A DNA stretch of 64,000 bases from Diadema setosum. Lineage: Eukaryota; Echinodermata; Echinoidea; Diadematoida; Diadematidae. Shown in pieces: positions 1-10,601 of this stretch. Made by a program: the position numbers and the translations under genes. The notes beneath the pieces were generated by a model that was given only the letters and a program-made list of their open reading frames with translations, searched no databases and was not told where the DNA came from. Location: the NCBI RefSeq assembly GCF_964275005.1, contig NC_092696.1:28975953-29039952 (forward strand), read 5' to 3'. Numbering within the stretch: the first letter of the stretch is position 1; each line of letters opens with the position of its first letter.

Positions 1-1
1 G

Positions 2-39
2 TGTGAGGAAGAGGCTACCTCCTGGCCCGATGACGACTG
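2..39 (+). CDS. Exon a of the unrecognised plus-strand gene (partial, cut by window edge)
   Basis: Reads CEEEATSWPDDD and ends in phase 2 at ACTG followed by GTGAGA, a good donor. Joining to 2493 makes TGT (Cys) and keeps the frame open into exon b. It is short because the window begins inside it, so support rests on the donor and the phase agreement. Confidence 0.55.
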
Positions 40-3000
40 GTGAGACACATTCTTTTGCAGTTATAATGAGATATTGTATGCTCCATATACTTAGCAGCAA
101 GTCTCTTTTTATGCCTCCGCCACGAAGTGGTGCCGGAGGCATTATGTTTTCGGGTTGTCCGTCCGTCCGTCCGTCCGTCTGTCTGTCCGTCCGTCCTTCC
201 ATCCATCTGTAATGAATTTTGTGGACAGAGTAACTAAAAAACCTTTTGAGGTATCCTAATGAAACTTGGCATGTATGTGTACTAGGGGGTAAAGTTGTGC
301 CTATCAACTTTTGGGTGCACATGCTCAAGGTCAAAGGTTAAAAGGTAAAGGTCAAATATGTAAAATTTCACTATTTCCACCATATCTATGCAAGGCTTGA
401 AGATATTTTCTTGAAACTTAGTGTATACATGTATTACTCAATTAAGATTCTCTGGTGAAAGTTTGGGGTCATGAGGTCAAAGGTCAAAAGGTCAAGTAAA
501 AATATTAAAACCACTTTTTTCTCCGTACCTTGGAAATTGTGTAACGTATCTTCATGGAACATAGTATATAATATACATGTACTGACTGGCAGTGATTATC
601 TAGAGAATTTAGGGTTCATGGGGTCAAAGGTCAGGGGTCAAAGGTCAAGGGCAACACTTCAAAATTTTACTATTTCCCTCATGTTTATGCAATGCCAACA
701 GGATTATTTTTCTTTTACACTTGGTGTATGCATTTATAACCTAATAGAGATTCTCTGGAAAGTTTCTTTTTTTTCTTTTTCTTTTTTTGCCTCAAAGGTC
801 AAAAGGTCAAAGATCAAGTGAAAGTGCTGAACTAACTTTTTCCTCCATATCTCAGAAGTGGCTCAAGTTATCTTGAAACTTACCACATATTTATGCATGT
901 TCAGCCTGGCAGTGATTATCTTATGAATTTTAGGGTCAAAGGCCAGATGAAAATGGTAACAATTTACTATTCAATACAGAAATTGCACTTTTTCTCCATA
1001 CCTTGAAATTACTCAATGCATAAGAATATGAATGGGTCAAAGTCAAGTTAAAGTCCTTGAATCCCCAAATACATGCTCTCCTATTCATCCAATTAAAGCT
1101 AGGTCAAGGAAGGTGAACATTCAACACATTTGTGACAAACTTATCATTTTAATATTTTGCCAATTTTGTGAAAATGTAATCACACATTGTCCACATGTAC
1201 TATAGACCTATTAGGAGAATCATGCATTATGGCGGAGGAATACCAGTCGCCATAGCGACATTTCTGGTTTTTTTCATCATTATCATTATTTTAATTTTGT
1301 TTTTTTTTGTTTTTTTTTGCGGATCCGGACTTCCTGACAATTTTGTGAGTGTTTAAATTCCCGATCGTAGAGTGAAGTAATGAACATAGAAATGTATGCT
1401 TGCACGTTACATTCATGCCAGGGTCAGAGTTAATATTTTCACTTGTTAAATTTGCATGTTAAACACCTGACTCGAGAAGTTCATGAAAATGATAACCTTG
1501 TGAAGTATATGGCATATATAGCAGTACTTTATTGTTTCCACATGAATTCATATTCTGAAGTTTGTTTTAGTTTGTTAGATGTTGTGTTTTGTATTTTGAT
1601 AAGTTGTGTAGACCTACACAAACGATGTAATTTCGTCATAGGAACGAACAGACCAGACATGTACAAACTTGCACAGAGAATATGTTACTATAGAAGAGGA
1701 CTGAAGTAAGCAAGTGTTTCAATATATTCTGTCTTTTTATTTCCAAAAGAGACATGTTTTGTTTTCAGTGGTGGAATGACAGAATTGGACTTGAATGAAC
1801 AAAGGGGGGCAGTAAAATAGTTGACAACCAAAATCATATGAGTTCAGTTGAATAGAAATATTAGGAGGGCATTATGCAGTTTTGGCAGTGAAAGACCTTG
1901 ACGAGTTGGTGGATCAAGGGGACACACGGGGACACACTCTGACTTACATAAAGAGGCCGATTTGACAGAATGGAAAAGTGAGAGTTAATGGAGGTAATAT
2001 AAACATAGACAAGTTTCAAAAGGAAATAGATAATGATGATACATGAAAGCAAAGTCGAAAACAAGCTAGATGACGATAACATCTTGGAGAATCAGAACTT
2101 ATATGCCATATATTTCATGAGTTTAAATTTTTTGCCAATCAGGAATTCCCGTCGATTTCGCGAGTGGTTAAATTCGCAATGGTGGAGTCCTGTACTGAAC
2201 GGAGAAATGTGCACGCGTATGTATATGCACATCGGGATCAGAGTCAATATTTTTGCGCGTCTTTAATTTCGCGAATAGCACCCGAATTGCGAAATTCGCG
2301 AAAATAAAAACCTCGCGAAATATTCGGCATATACGGTAATTGAAAGAGATTCAGTGAGATGTGCTTTTAATGATTCAGGAGCTGCTCTGTACAAAGGCAG
2401 ACCAATCTTCCCTATAAGAATGATTTGTGGTCAAACTTCCATGCACCACCCTAACGCACTTGCTGTTTCTGCCCGCACCTGCCATGGCCCAGTACTTCAT
2501 CCACCATGTCGTCTGGGGATGCCTGCCCCTGGTTCTCCACCCCGGTCAGACCCACCAGCCTCCTGCTGGGCAGCCAGCCGCCCGCCGTCCCCGCAAAGCA
2601 CAGGCCCAGTCCGCCGGTCTGCTGGGAAACTCCCGTGGAGGAGGCTAAGGGGATGAATGCCAGACGGAGGAAACGACTCTTTCCCGGCACCGACTCGGGT
2701 CCAGAGGATGATGCTTCAAAGAAAGTAAAGGTTTGTGATGGAAGTCAACGATATTGAGTTGTGTGGCAAACATATAATTCCTGAACAACAAAACCAAGCA
2801 ACATATATGGTCATTTTTTTCCCCCTCTGCTTGAATATGAGAGCGGCGTTGAGCAGAAAATTGTGCTGAAACAATACATTGACACTGTTTTGTAACAAGA
2901 AATGAAATTCTGCCAGTACCAAGAAATGGCAATTGAAATTGATGTTTTGATGACAGTAATGGTGATAATAATGATGATAATCAAATGGTAAAGGCAACAA

Positions 3001-6000
3001 TAATAGCATCATGGTGATTTATCTATTTTCCTTAAGTTACTGTAATCATCATCCTGATATCTATAATTGTAACAATATCAGATTGACATAAGACTTAAGT
3101 AGGGAATGACTATATAGGGCAATTATAGGGGACAACAGCAAGCTGCTAAAAGGCAACTATAACTTCTCAGCTGCCTGGATTTTTGTAGTGGTACTTTTAA
3201 TACAGTTTAGTGAGAAATTATTGTATGCCTGTCAAGGAGTTGGCCATAATTATGTCTGCAGCAACAAAAGCTGCTGTAAAAAAAAATACCATGAAATGCA
3301 ATATAAGATGTTCAACTGAAATTATTAAATCCTTTTGACAATCTTGATGTAACATGCCTTCCCTTTTGGATATTCCAGTATACAGCCATTAATATAGCAC
3401 ACATCCTAGGTGGCCTGCTTTGGTGAGATAAAAACTTAAAATCCTGTTCTTGAACAACACAGAATATGTGGTCATCTGGGGCCCACTTCCTAAAGGGGTT
3501 CGCAATGATTGCAGTTTGATATAGTTACAGTTACCATGTTGATGGCTTCAATACTCACATTTAATTGGTTGCTCTATTGCGGCTGCCATAGAAATTACAA
3601 CCGCTGCACCCTATATTTGTCACAGGCAAGAGCTTAAGTCTTAGGATATGTGGCCCAACCTTCATGGTAATACATGGCATGACATTCCTGTTATATCAAC
3701 CTAATGGCACTGACACAAAGTCTTTATGACCTGTACCGATACAGTCTGGGGGCCTAACACCAAGGAAAAAATACCGCAAGTGCAGCACGGCAGCCAGGGT
3801 GCGTGCCTGGGACTCCACTGCAGGCAAGGTTCTGAGTCCTGTCCAGCCGTAAGTTGGCCTCTTGGTTCTTCTCTTTTCTTGCACTGTTTAATTGAACCCT
3901 GGAAACCGTTACAGGGAAGTTTAATACCCCCCGAGGACGCCCCCGATTGGGACAAGGCTTCATCACTTCATTTGAATCAGTTCAAATACAATAATACCAT
4001 GTTGACCCTGCATCACAAAACCGACAAAAAGTCACTAGACATGGATTTTTAGTTAGAGTAGATTCTGAAACAGCAGACTTAAAAATGATGTACAACTCAA
4101 TTCAGATGGACTCTCCTAATCTTAAATGTTGGGGAGAAAGCACACACTCGGGAAAAATTTGTACTGAGAAAAGAGGCTGTGAAGTATAGGATTAACCGTG
4201 CTCTGTGCCATGAATGGGACAAAAATAGGATGTTAAACTTCATAGTAATAACAAAGAAGGGATTATTAGATGAAGCTGAAATTGATCCTGCTTATCTAAT
4301 ACATTTATGCTATCCATGACAAATACCAAATTTCAAAGCAGTAGTATCATCTTTCAAGATTTAATGGAGATGAAAATAAGTGTGTAGATGTTTTTTTTTA
4401 GAAGTGAAAAGGTGACTCTAAGACACACTTAATCACACTATATACAAAGTGTTCTAGAAAAACTACTAAAAACACAATTTTCTGTTACGTACTTTATTTT
4501 CCCAAACTATAGGATAATGCAGAAGAAGAATTGCTTTCAGAAAATATGAAAAACTCAAGATTGACTAGTTAGACCCATTTCACCTATTTTGAGTCATCAC
4601 ACAAAATCGGTGAGTGAGAATTTTTGTTAGTTTTATGATGCACGGTCACATATTATGTCAGTATACTTTCCTCTTTTTTTTTCTTCTCACATTCATATTT
4701 GGAATGCTCTGTGTGAATTCCTTGAACTGGCCAAACTACTGAATTTTCTCCTGTAGGCAAACAAGACGTGTATTTGGAAAGCTTACATGTTACCCCATCT
4801 CCATTAGATACAGCAGTGCATTCAACACCAAGGAGCAGCTGAAGGCTGCCATAGCATCTCGTCTGCACACCAGGCACCCCGACTTCCACCTGACCAGCTA
4901 CCTCAGGAAGACGCTCTGCCTGGCAGCCAACACCGTAGAGCGCCCTCTACGACTAGCCACCACACAGCGGGCCCCCTCCAGCGACCCTATCATAACTACA
5001 CCAGTCGTCCCCGACTCGTCCTTTGGGGACTTGAGTCCGTGTGCCCAGGATTCGGACGGGGAGTTTGTCGACATGCTGGGGTCATCAGATTTGGAGATCG
5101 GGTCAGTTTTTTCCTCCATGACGGCAATGAGAGATGACGGGGGCGGGGGATGTTTTGTCTATCAAGTCACAGAATAATGTGATCAGGGTTGTAAACTTGC
5201 ATGGGAGATATCTGGACATCAAATACGAAGGGGCAATGCTCAATTGTAGCTTTCAGCAAGGAATAATTCCTTGGATAGTTGTCAAAATCAAAAGACTTCA
5301 TCTAGAAGTATAATGAAGAGCCATGTACATGCGTGCCACGAAATATAGTGATTGCATGAGAAGTGGAGGCATCCCAGGTGACTGCACAGTAGTTGCATTG
5401 CTCTATTCTAGCAGAACATAGAAAACTTCTTAGGTGAAGCTTGCATTTTAGTCAAGTTCATCCCACATGATTTCTTGTGTGAAAGGTATCGCATACTGTT
5501 TCAGTGGTTAATACTGTTTTACAGAAACAGTGAACGCATGGATTTTTAGTTAACCCGTTGAGGAAGGACTGATTTCGCTGCAACACGCATTTCCCACAGA
5601 CACCTGCCCACGTATACTCAGGATTCGTCCTCAGTGGGTTAAGGGTAGATTCTGGAAAAGCTACTCTAAGCTTCAAAATGATGTATAACTCAATACAAAC
5701 GGACTTTGCTAACCTATCTACACATAAATAATAGAAAGTTAACACTGTTGAGAAGTGTTTACTGAGAAAAGAGGCTCTGAAGTTTAGGGTCTATTCAAGT
5801 GCCTAATCTCACACCAAGATGCACTCTCTGCAGGGAATGGGACACACACACACACAGAAAAACAAACAAGCAAAACAGTATAAAGTTAGCTCCAACAGTG
5901 ACAATGAAGGGATGAGATTAATCTGAAACTGTGCACAATTAATGAGCACATTCTATTCATGACTAATCCCAACTTTCAGTGCAGTGGCAACATCCTTTCA

Positions 6001-8705
6001 AAGTTAAGAGTTGAAAGTGAAGAGTGTGAGTAGGGTCTTTAACATGTTGAAGACAAGTCCCGAGTATACTCGGGCAGGTGTCTATGGGAAATGCGTGTTG
6101 TAGCAAAATTAGCTTGTCCTCAATGGGTTAAGAAATATGAAAAGGGGTCTGCAATAAAAGACATACATAATCGCAATATTCTTTTAAAGAAAAAGTGTTC
6201 CAGAAAAACTTAAAAAAAAACACAATTTCCTGTTCATTCTATTAGCCAAACTTGAAAATAATATATAAGAAAAATTGCTCTTTCAGAAAATTAGAAAAAA
6301 ATTTTAACCCATTGATGACATGCTGATTTTGCTGTAACACACGTCTCATAAACACCTGCCCGAGTATACTCAGGATTAGTCTTCGACGGGTTAAGAACCA
6401 TTTCACCTATTTTGAGTACCCCCCATAAAATTGGGTTTGCGAATTTCTTGGTCTTGTGATGCACAGTCACATGTTAAGAAAATACAAAGAAAATTCTACA
6501 TAATTTCACTTTTCTAGCATAATGGAAAAGCACTTGTCTTACCTCTTTCTGAAGTCAAGGGAAATGATAATCGATTACCCTAAACACATCAATAACTTGT
6601 CCATGGAATCTGGTAGTGTGCTTTTCATGAAAAATGAAATTTTGAGGAATTCTCCTTTCCTTTCATGATATTGTTGTCCAAAATGACATCATGAATTGTA
6701 GTAGTCTTCCTTTCCAGCAGTGATGGCACCAAAACTGTAAAAACCTTATCTTTTGAATTGATTGTCCAACTCAATCCACACTGAGAATTTGGTCTATGGT
6801 TTCCTTTAACTCCAGGAACCTGGACTGTGAGGCAAGCCTGGTCCCAAGCCTCGTACCCAGTCTCGTGCCCACCCGCTGCCCAGGCCTCGACAGCTCACCC
6901 GACTCCAGCCCACGCTGCCTGAGGGATGTGAGTCTGCCACCCCCGACGGGCACCATCTCTCCCCCGGTCGTCCTCAGGGAAGGCGACGCCCCTGAGGGTT
7001 ACCCCACTCCGGAGCTCTTCACCCCCGTTCGCTCCTTCAGAGTGTGCAGCCCTGTGACATCTCTTCATGACAAGGGTGAGCACACATGATGTTTTTCTTC
7101 GTAATTAGGCTCTGTTTTACAAAGATGGACTAAATCTGGTCAATGGATTACGTTGTATGCAGATTTCCTGTTGGAAATATGCATGTTGCACATGTCACCA
7201 TGCATCACAAAACCAACAAAAAGTTACCAGATATGGATTCTTTATAAAGGGCAGATTCTGAAAGAGCAGACTCTAAGCTTTAAAATGATATGTAACTCTT
7301 TACAAAATTTGTTATTTTTTAACCTTACATAATGGAAAAAATGTACGCGCACTCTTGTGTGATTTCAGCGACTGGTTTCTCTGATCAAACAGATGCCATT
7401 CACAGAGGAGCCAGTGGCAGTGGGAGTGATGGAGACAGTTTCCATGACTACCGTGAGGACTACGAGACAGTGGGAGAGGATCAGCCGCATTCCATGGAGG
7501 ATCTTTTCGAGGCTTACCTGGGAGATGTGCGTCACCTGGACCCCGCCCTCCAGCCCCCATCCTCCTACCTGGACAGCAGCGAGTGCATCGTCTGTCCCGC
7601 AGGCAACATCATCCCGGAGGACCGGAGCCGCCTCGTCGCCCCTGGCGACAGAGTTGGATGCGATCAGATCCAGTCCGGCGCTTGCAACTTTGATGAGGAA
7701 GGATGGGAGTGTGACCCGCTGTCGGGAAGCGGAGTCATCACCCCTGCTCTAGCCTCGTTTGCCACTTCAGCTCTGCAGGTGCAAGGGCCCCAAGCTGATA
7801 CCAGGGCTGGTCGTCGCCATGCTGGTGTCCGACTCAAGCTTCCACAAGGTCAGTTTCATAGTTCCTACCTCATCCATAGGCCATAGAGGAATTCCAGGTC
7901 GCAGCAACACTGTAATTGACTGTGATCCTACCCAATATCATTGCCCTGTATGGACTTGCAAATAAGATTATGTGCTGTTGAAAACTAGTTATCTTGGGCT
8001 ATGGTAAATGGGAAGTGTGTGTTACAGGAAAATAAATCTTCTCCAGCAGGTTAACAATACCTTTTTGTCAGGTGTATGATGCTAGAATTTGATACTTTTT
8101 GGAATCTTACAGTTTTTCAGTTGTACGATGATAGAATTTAATTCTAATTGGAATCTTACAGTATGTACTTTGTGTTTAACAGGAAATTAATCACAAAATG
8201 AATTTCCTCTGAAGCAGTGATCAACCATTTTCTACATCTTTGAGACCATTGCTGCATTCAACCTAGTTTTATAGTCTGAAGTCTGTGTGTGAAATAAATG
8301 TGCACTTGCCTGCTGATCAGTAGAGCTAGCAACGAGCTCTTCCAGAAATAACCATTTTGTCAAGTGAAAACAAATTACATGTAGGTATTTATTGTGATGT
8401 CCCGCCATGCAAAGTGTTTTAATCTTTTCAATAAAATTTGAGAAAAATACAGGAAGAAAGGGGGGGGGGGGAGGGTCTTGATTAAGCAAATGCTCTAGAT
8501 ACCCCTCGAATTCGTATCTTGCTGGTATCCATTTGTTTGAGAAGTAAGTTGTCCTCTTTTTCCCTTCGTTTCAGCTGTTAACGCTAACGAGCAGGAAGAA
8601 GATGACCTGAACATCTGGAAGTTCACCCAGGCAGCCCTCAACGAGCAAGACATTCTTGGCTTCCCACAGACGGAATCCATCTGCTCCTTGTTTTCTACCA
8701 ACTAG
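2..8705 (+). CDS. Unrecognised proline/serine-rich acidic protein, 5' end outside window; faint SERTA-like motif
   Basis: Seven exons join in one frame to give 514 visible codons and a stop: 2..39, 2493..2730, 3745..3848, 4808..5101, 6816..7075, 7369..7848 and 8575..8705. Every junction has GT-AG and matching phase (2, 0, 2, 2, 1, 1). Visible residues 70-92 hold a basic then acidic stretch (RRRKR, then EDDASKKVK), which could be a nuclear localisation signal. Residues 99-115 are again basic (RKKYRK). Residues 132-172 contain YLRKTLCLAANTVER, loosely like the SERTA core LRRSVLIANTLRR but with one extra residue. The middle is Pro/Ser-rich. The C-terminus is acidic with aromatic residues (EEDDLNIWKF) and could be an activation region. 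No enzyme motif is seen. If SERTA-like it would be a nuclear transcription or cell-cycle cofactor, but that is a guess. The structure is well supported; the identity is not. Confidence 0.7.
109..1266 (+). mobile_element. GCCTCCGCC repeat, copy 1 (non-autonomous, about 1.16 kb)
   Basis: It starts with a hairpin (GCCTCCGCCAC, GAA, GTGGTGCCGGAGGC) followed by a (GTCC)n run. It ends GGCGGAGGAATACCAGTCGC then CATAGCGACATTTCT, a second hairpin. The interior is dense in AGGTCA half-sites, for example the perfect DR1 at 474..486. The same unit occurs inverted at 23490..24784, which fixes both ends. No transposase is seen. Confidence 0.8.
2140..2338. mobile_element. CGCGAAA palindromic MITE (partial copy)
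   Basis: Contains ATTTCGCGAGTGGTTAAATT and CGCGAAATTCGCGAAAATAA, ending GGCATATACGGTA. It belongs to the same family as 17634..17841, 23280..23479 and 46188..46691. The left terminus is not clear. Confidence 0.6.
2493..2730 (+). CDS. Exon b of the unrecognised plus-strand gene
   Basis: The acceptor is a pyrimidine-rich tract ending GCCCAG and the donor is AAAG before GTTTGT. It encodes TSSTMSSGDACPWF, a Pro-rich stretch, then RRRKRLFPGTDSGPEDD and SKKVK. An internal ATG at 2506 in a good context (CCACCATG) could be the start of a shorter isoform. I prefer it as internal because exon a joins in frame. Confidence 0.75.
3745..3848 (+). CDS. Exon c of the unrecognised plus-strand gene
   Basis: The acceptor is GATACAG and the donor is CAGCC before GTAAGT. 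It starts in phase 0 and ends in phase 2. It encodes SGGLTPRKKYRKC and ARVRAWDSTAGKVLSPVQ, a basic segment. Without this exon, exon b (phase 0) cannot join exon d (phase 2), so the phases require it. Confidence 0.75.
4001..4651 (+). mobile_element. TGCATCACAAAACC repeat, copy A (about 650 bp)
   Basis: The left end reads TGACCCTGCATCACAAAACC and the right end TTTTATGATGCACGGTCACA, which are imperfect terminal inverted repeats. The interior is non-coding (for example AGTAGATTCTGAAACAGCAG). Copies B and C lie in the next two introns of the same gene. Confidence 0.65.
4808..5101 (+). CDS. Exon d of the unrecognised plus-strand gene (SERTA-like segment)
   Basis: Encodes FNTKEQLKAAIASRLHTRHP, then DFHLTSYLRKTLCLAANTVE, then a Ser/Pro/Asp-rich tail ending SSDLEIG. 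The acceptor could be CCATTAG (start 4808), ATACAG (4814) or CAGCAG (4817). All three keep the frame and change only one to three residues. The donor is ATCGG before GTCAGT. The codon bias, GC content and lack of stops contrast with the AT-rich introns on both sides. Confidence 0.8.
5550..5642. mobile_element. AACCCGTTGAGGA mini-MITE, copy 1
   Basis: 93 bp between TTAACCCGTTGAGGA and TCCTCAGTGGGTTAA, which are inverted repeats. The inside has CACCTGCCCACGTATACTCA. Copy A of the host repeat lacks it at the matching position (about 4050), so it is an insertion. Confidence 0.7.
6039..6132. mobile_element. AACCCGTTGAGGA mini-MITE, copy 2
   Basis: Opposite orientation: TTAACATGTTGAAGAC to CTCAATGGGTTAAG, with GAGTATACTCGGGCAGGTGT inside. 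Confidence 0.65.
6304..6394. mobile_element. AACCCGTTGAGGA mini-MITE, copy 3
   Basis: TTAACCCATTGATGACATG to CTTCGACGGGTTAA, with CACCTGCCCGAGTATACTCA inside. More decayed relatives are seen near 7990..8055 and 35189..35250. Confidence 0.65.
6816..7075 (+). CDS. Exon e of the unrecognised plus-strand gene
   Basis: The acceptor is TTTAACTCCAG and the donor is CAAGG before GTGAGC, with phase 2 in and phase 1 out. It encodes NLDCEASLVPSLVPSLVP (a short SLVP tandem) and then Pro/Ser-rich sequence with YPTPELFTPVRSF. It has a marked GC jump relative to the flanking introns. It looks like disordered protein with several S/T-P sites, which could be phosphorylated by proline-directed kinases (inference). 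Confidence 0.8.
7193..7316 (+). mobile_element. TGCATCACAAAACC repeat, copy C (left end only)
   Basis: Begins TGTCACCATGCATCACAAAA and follows copy A through AGATTCTGAAAGAGCAGACT, then stops just before exon f. It is truncated. Confidence 0.6.
7369..7848 (+). CDS. Exon f of the unrecognised plus-strand gene
   Basis: The acceptor is GATTTCAG and the donor is CACAAG before GTCAGT, phase 1 in and out. It encodes an acidic segment (DYREDYETVGEDQPHSMEDL, then FEAYLGDVRHLDP) and a Cys-containing part (SSECIVC). It ends in a basic run, TRAGRRHAGVRLKLPQ. A second frame is also open across most of this exon, but only the chosen frame joins exon g without an immediate stop. Confidence 0.8.
8575..8705 (+). 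CDS. Terminal coding exon g of the unrecognised plus-strand gene
   Basis: The acceptor is CTTCGTTTCAG, phase 1. It encodes AVNANEQEEDDLNIWKF, then TQAALNEQDILGFPQ and a C-terminus ending SICSLFSTN before TAG at 8703. The acidic/aromatic EEDDLNIWKF suggests a short protein-binding or activation motif. I found no clear poly(A) signal close downstream. Confidence 0.8.
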
Positions 8706-10348
8706 ACGGCAGAGAGAGATGGGGGCCACACCCGGATGCCAACCTAGCACTCCATCTTGACTTGCGTCCTCCCAGGAAAAGCATCCTTTTCCCTCAAGCG
8801 GAGGCACTACAAAAGACATTTAATGCACTTGCCTGAGTAGCATTTGGGGCCCCCTACTTCTCAGGGGCTCAAGTGCCCATTTTGTATTTCTTGCCCAAAA
8901 GTGAGTATTAGTTGCTCGGTGCGTAGCAGAGAGGTGGCTTTGTTGCTCTCAGGTAGAAAGCTGTGATGGCTGAGAAAATGGTCATAACTCATCTCAAAAC
9001 AAGGCCTGCTCACACACAACCAAAATGGACACTTTTTGAAAAACATTTATCTGCAACGCAATGTGAAACCATCTATTCTTGTGTGTGAACACACAAAAAA
9101 ATAACTCCCGATATGCGAGTATAAAATTCATGTCCAAATGGTGCAGTGCCGGTCATATGGGCTTGAGAGTACTTATTTCAGGAAAACTTCCTGATGGTCC
9201 AGTGAAGATAAATGAAGATTTCTCATTTTCATTTGCTGTACATACGATTGTATGTTTGCATCAGATTTTATAAGTCAATTGCATGCTTACATTGTACAAG
9301 TGTTACTGTTGACATGGGTTTTTTCCCCCATTTTTCATGTTTATGGTGCATTTGGTGTGCTGCTACTTGTAAATTTTAGTCTAATCTTTAGATAGATGGC
9401 CTTAACATTGTTAAGATGATTTGTATTTTTGTAATCACAATCTTTGTACTTTTATACTGATTTTCTACAATACATAATACATAGACTTTAAAAGTTGGTT
9501 CACCTTGTACATTTTGTACTCTTGAAATGAGCGAAAGTTAATAGAAAAATCACAGCATTTGGTTACTGAAACTGAATACGGGGAAAACCTGTTATAATGA
9601 GGTTAGAGGAACTGTCAATTTTAACCCTCTTATAAATGAACAGAAAACTAGACCAGCTTTCAGTCAAATTCACCTTGTTCAAAGCAGTATATCATTACGA
9701 GCTACATAACATATATTAGTGTTTCCTGTAATTGAGTATATGGACCAAACTCTAGCACACCATCCTAGCATTTAGGAGGAAATGTAAGTACATGTACAGT
9801 ATGTTGAAGCCTGACGTGTCTCCAAATCTTTTCAAAGAACAGTTTTATGTGTTCACAAAATTGCTTAATGTTTGTGGAAATGATGAATGTACAGACAGTG
9901 AACTCCCATGATTAAAACAAAGTTGTAACAAAATTCTTGTTACAACGAAGTATGAGATTAAAATCATCTTATCTTTGTGGTAAATACATGTAAACACACT
10001 CACTAGTAAAATGACAAGATTGACACTATTCTCTGCATTTTCTATCATAATTTTTTTTTGTTTAATATTTCTATGTCAACATGACGATGTGTGAACAATA
10101 TATACAATTCACATGATCCATGGGTACAAGCTACAAATACATGACATGTACATCCACAATTAACCACCTCCTGGACTTAAAACTATTTACAAGGCATGAT
10201 CCTAGGCAGAAAATTCAGTCGCTTTTAGCAAGCTACACACAAGTACAAAAATAGTGCTCTAAAACAACGCAAGGAAATCATACAATCAGTTGTATCAATC
10301 ATGTGGTAATCCACTCATTTCCAAAGTTAATTGGTCATGTACATATAT
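8706..10348. other. 3' flank of the plus-strand gene
   Basis: Probably contains its 3' UTR, but I see no AATAAA near the stop (AATAAA first appears near 12809 and 13346). It is AT-rich, with short TTACAACGAAGT-type repeats and no gene. Confidence 0.4.
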
Positions 10349-10597
10349 GAAGGGGTCGGTGCGATATAGTGCTAACCCACACAATGTTCATTTTGAGATA
10401 ATCGCTGTTGAATGTTTGGAAAGTCCATACATTGTACATTGATAAAACATGAATGCATGCATATTTTACCATCTTATTGGTTGAATTCAAATATGATATT
10501 TTCACAGAGGTTAGAGTGAAGGATAAGGATTATGAAAATGCATGTAACTCAATTTTGACAGAAGTGTGGGTTAGCACTATACTGCACCGACCCCTTC
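10349..10597. mobile_element. GAAGGGGTCGG MITE, 249 bp, intact ends
   Basis: Inverted repeats of about 34 bp (GAAGGGGTCGGTGCGATATA left; its complement ends CTGCACCGACCCCTTC right) with about two mismatches. It is flanked on both sides by ATAT, a 4-bp target duplication. Non-coding inside. Confidence 0.8.
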
Positions 10598-10601
10598 ATA
10601 T

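Larger units (their letters stand above)
40..2492. other. First visible intron of the plus-strand gene
   Basis: Non-coding. It holds the 109..1266 repeat and a decayed copy of the CGCGAAA MITE at about 1345..1460, recognisable by TTAAATTC and GGGTCAGAGTTAATATTTT. A better copy lies at about 2140..2338. No other gene is seen. Confidence 0.6.
5530..6471 (+). mobile_element. TGCATCACAAAACC repeat, copy B, interrupted by three small MITEs
   Basis: Shares the interior of copy A (TAGATTCTGGAAAAGC, ACTGAGAAAAGAGGCTCTGA) and its right end (TTGTGATGCACAGTCACAT). It carries three inserts of the AACCCGTTGAGGA MITE. The left end is indistinct. Confidence 0.6.

Noticed and set aside
162-200. GTCC/GTCT tandem run considered as a CRISPR-like or minisatellite array
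   Set aside because: It is a short 4-bp run at the end of a known repeat, also present inverted near 24710. There are no spacers, and the DNA is eukaryotic.
3-212. 69-codon open frame at the left edge starting MRKRLPPG
   Set aside because: It overlaps exon a in another frame and runs into the GTCC repeat. The other frame joins exon b in phase.
7779-7803. Possible short intron in exon f (CTGCAG before GTGCAA, ending ACCAG)
   Set aside because: It would be only about 25-30 nt, too short for an intron, and the uncut frame joins exon g correctly.
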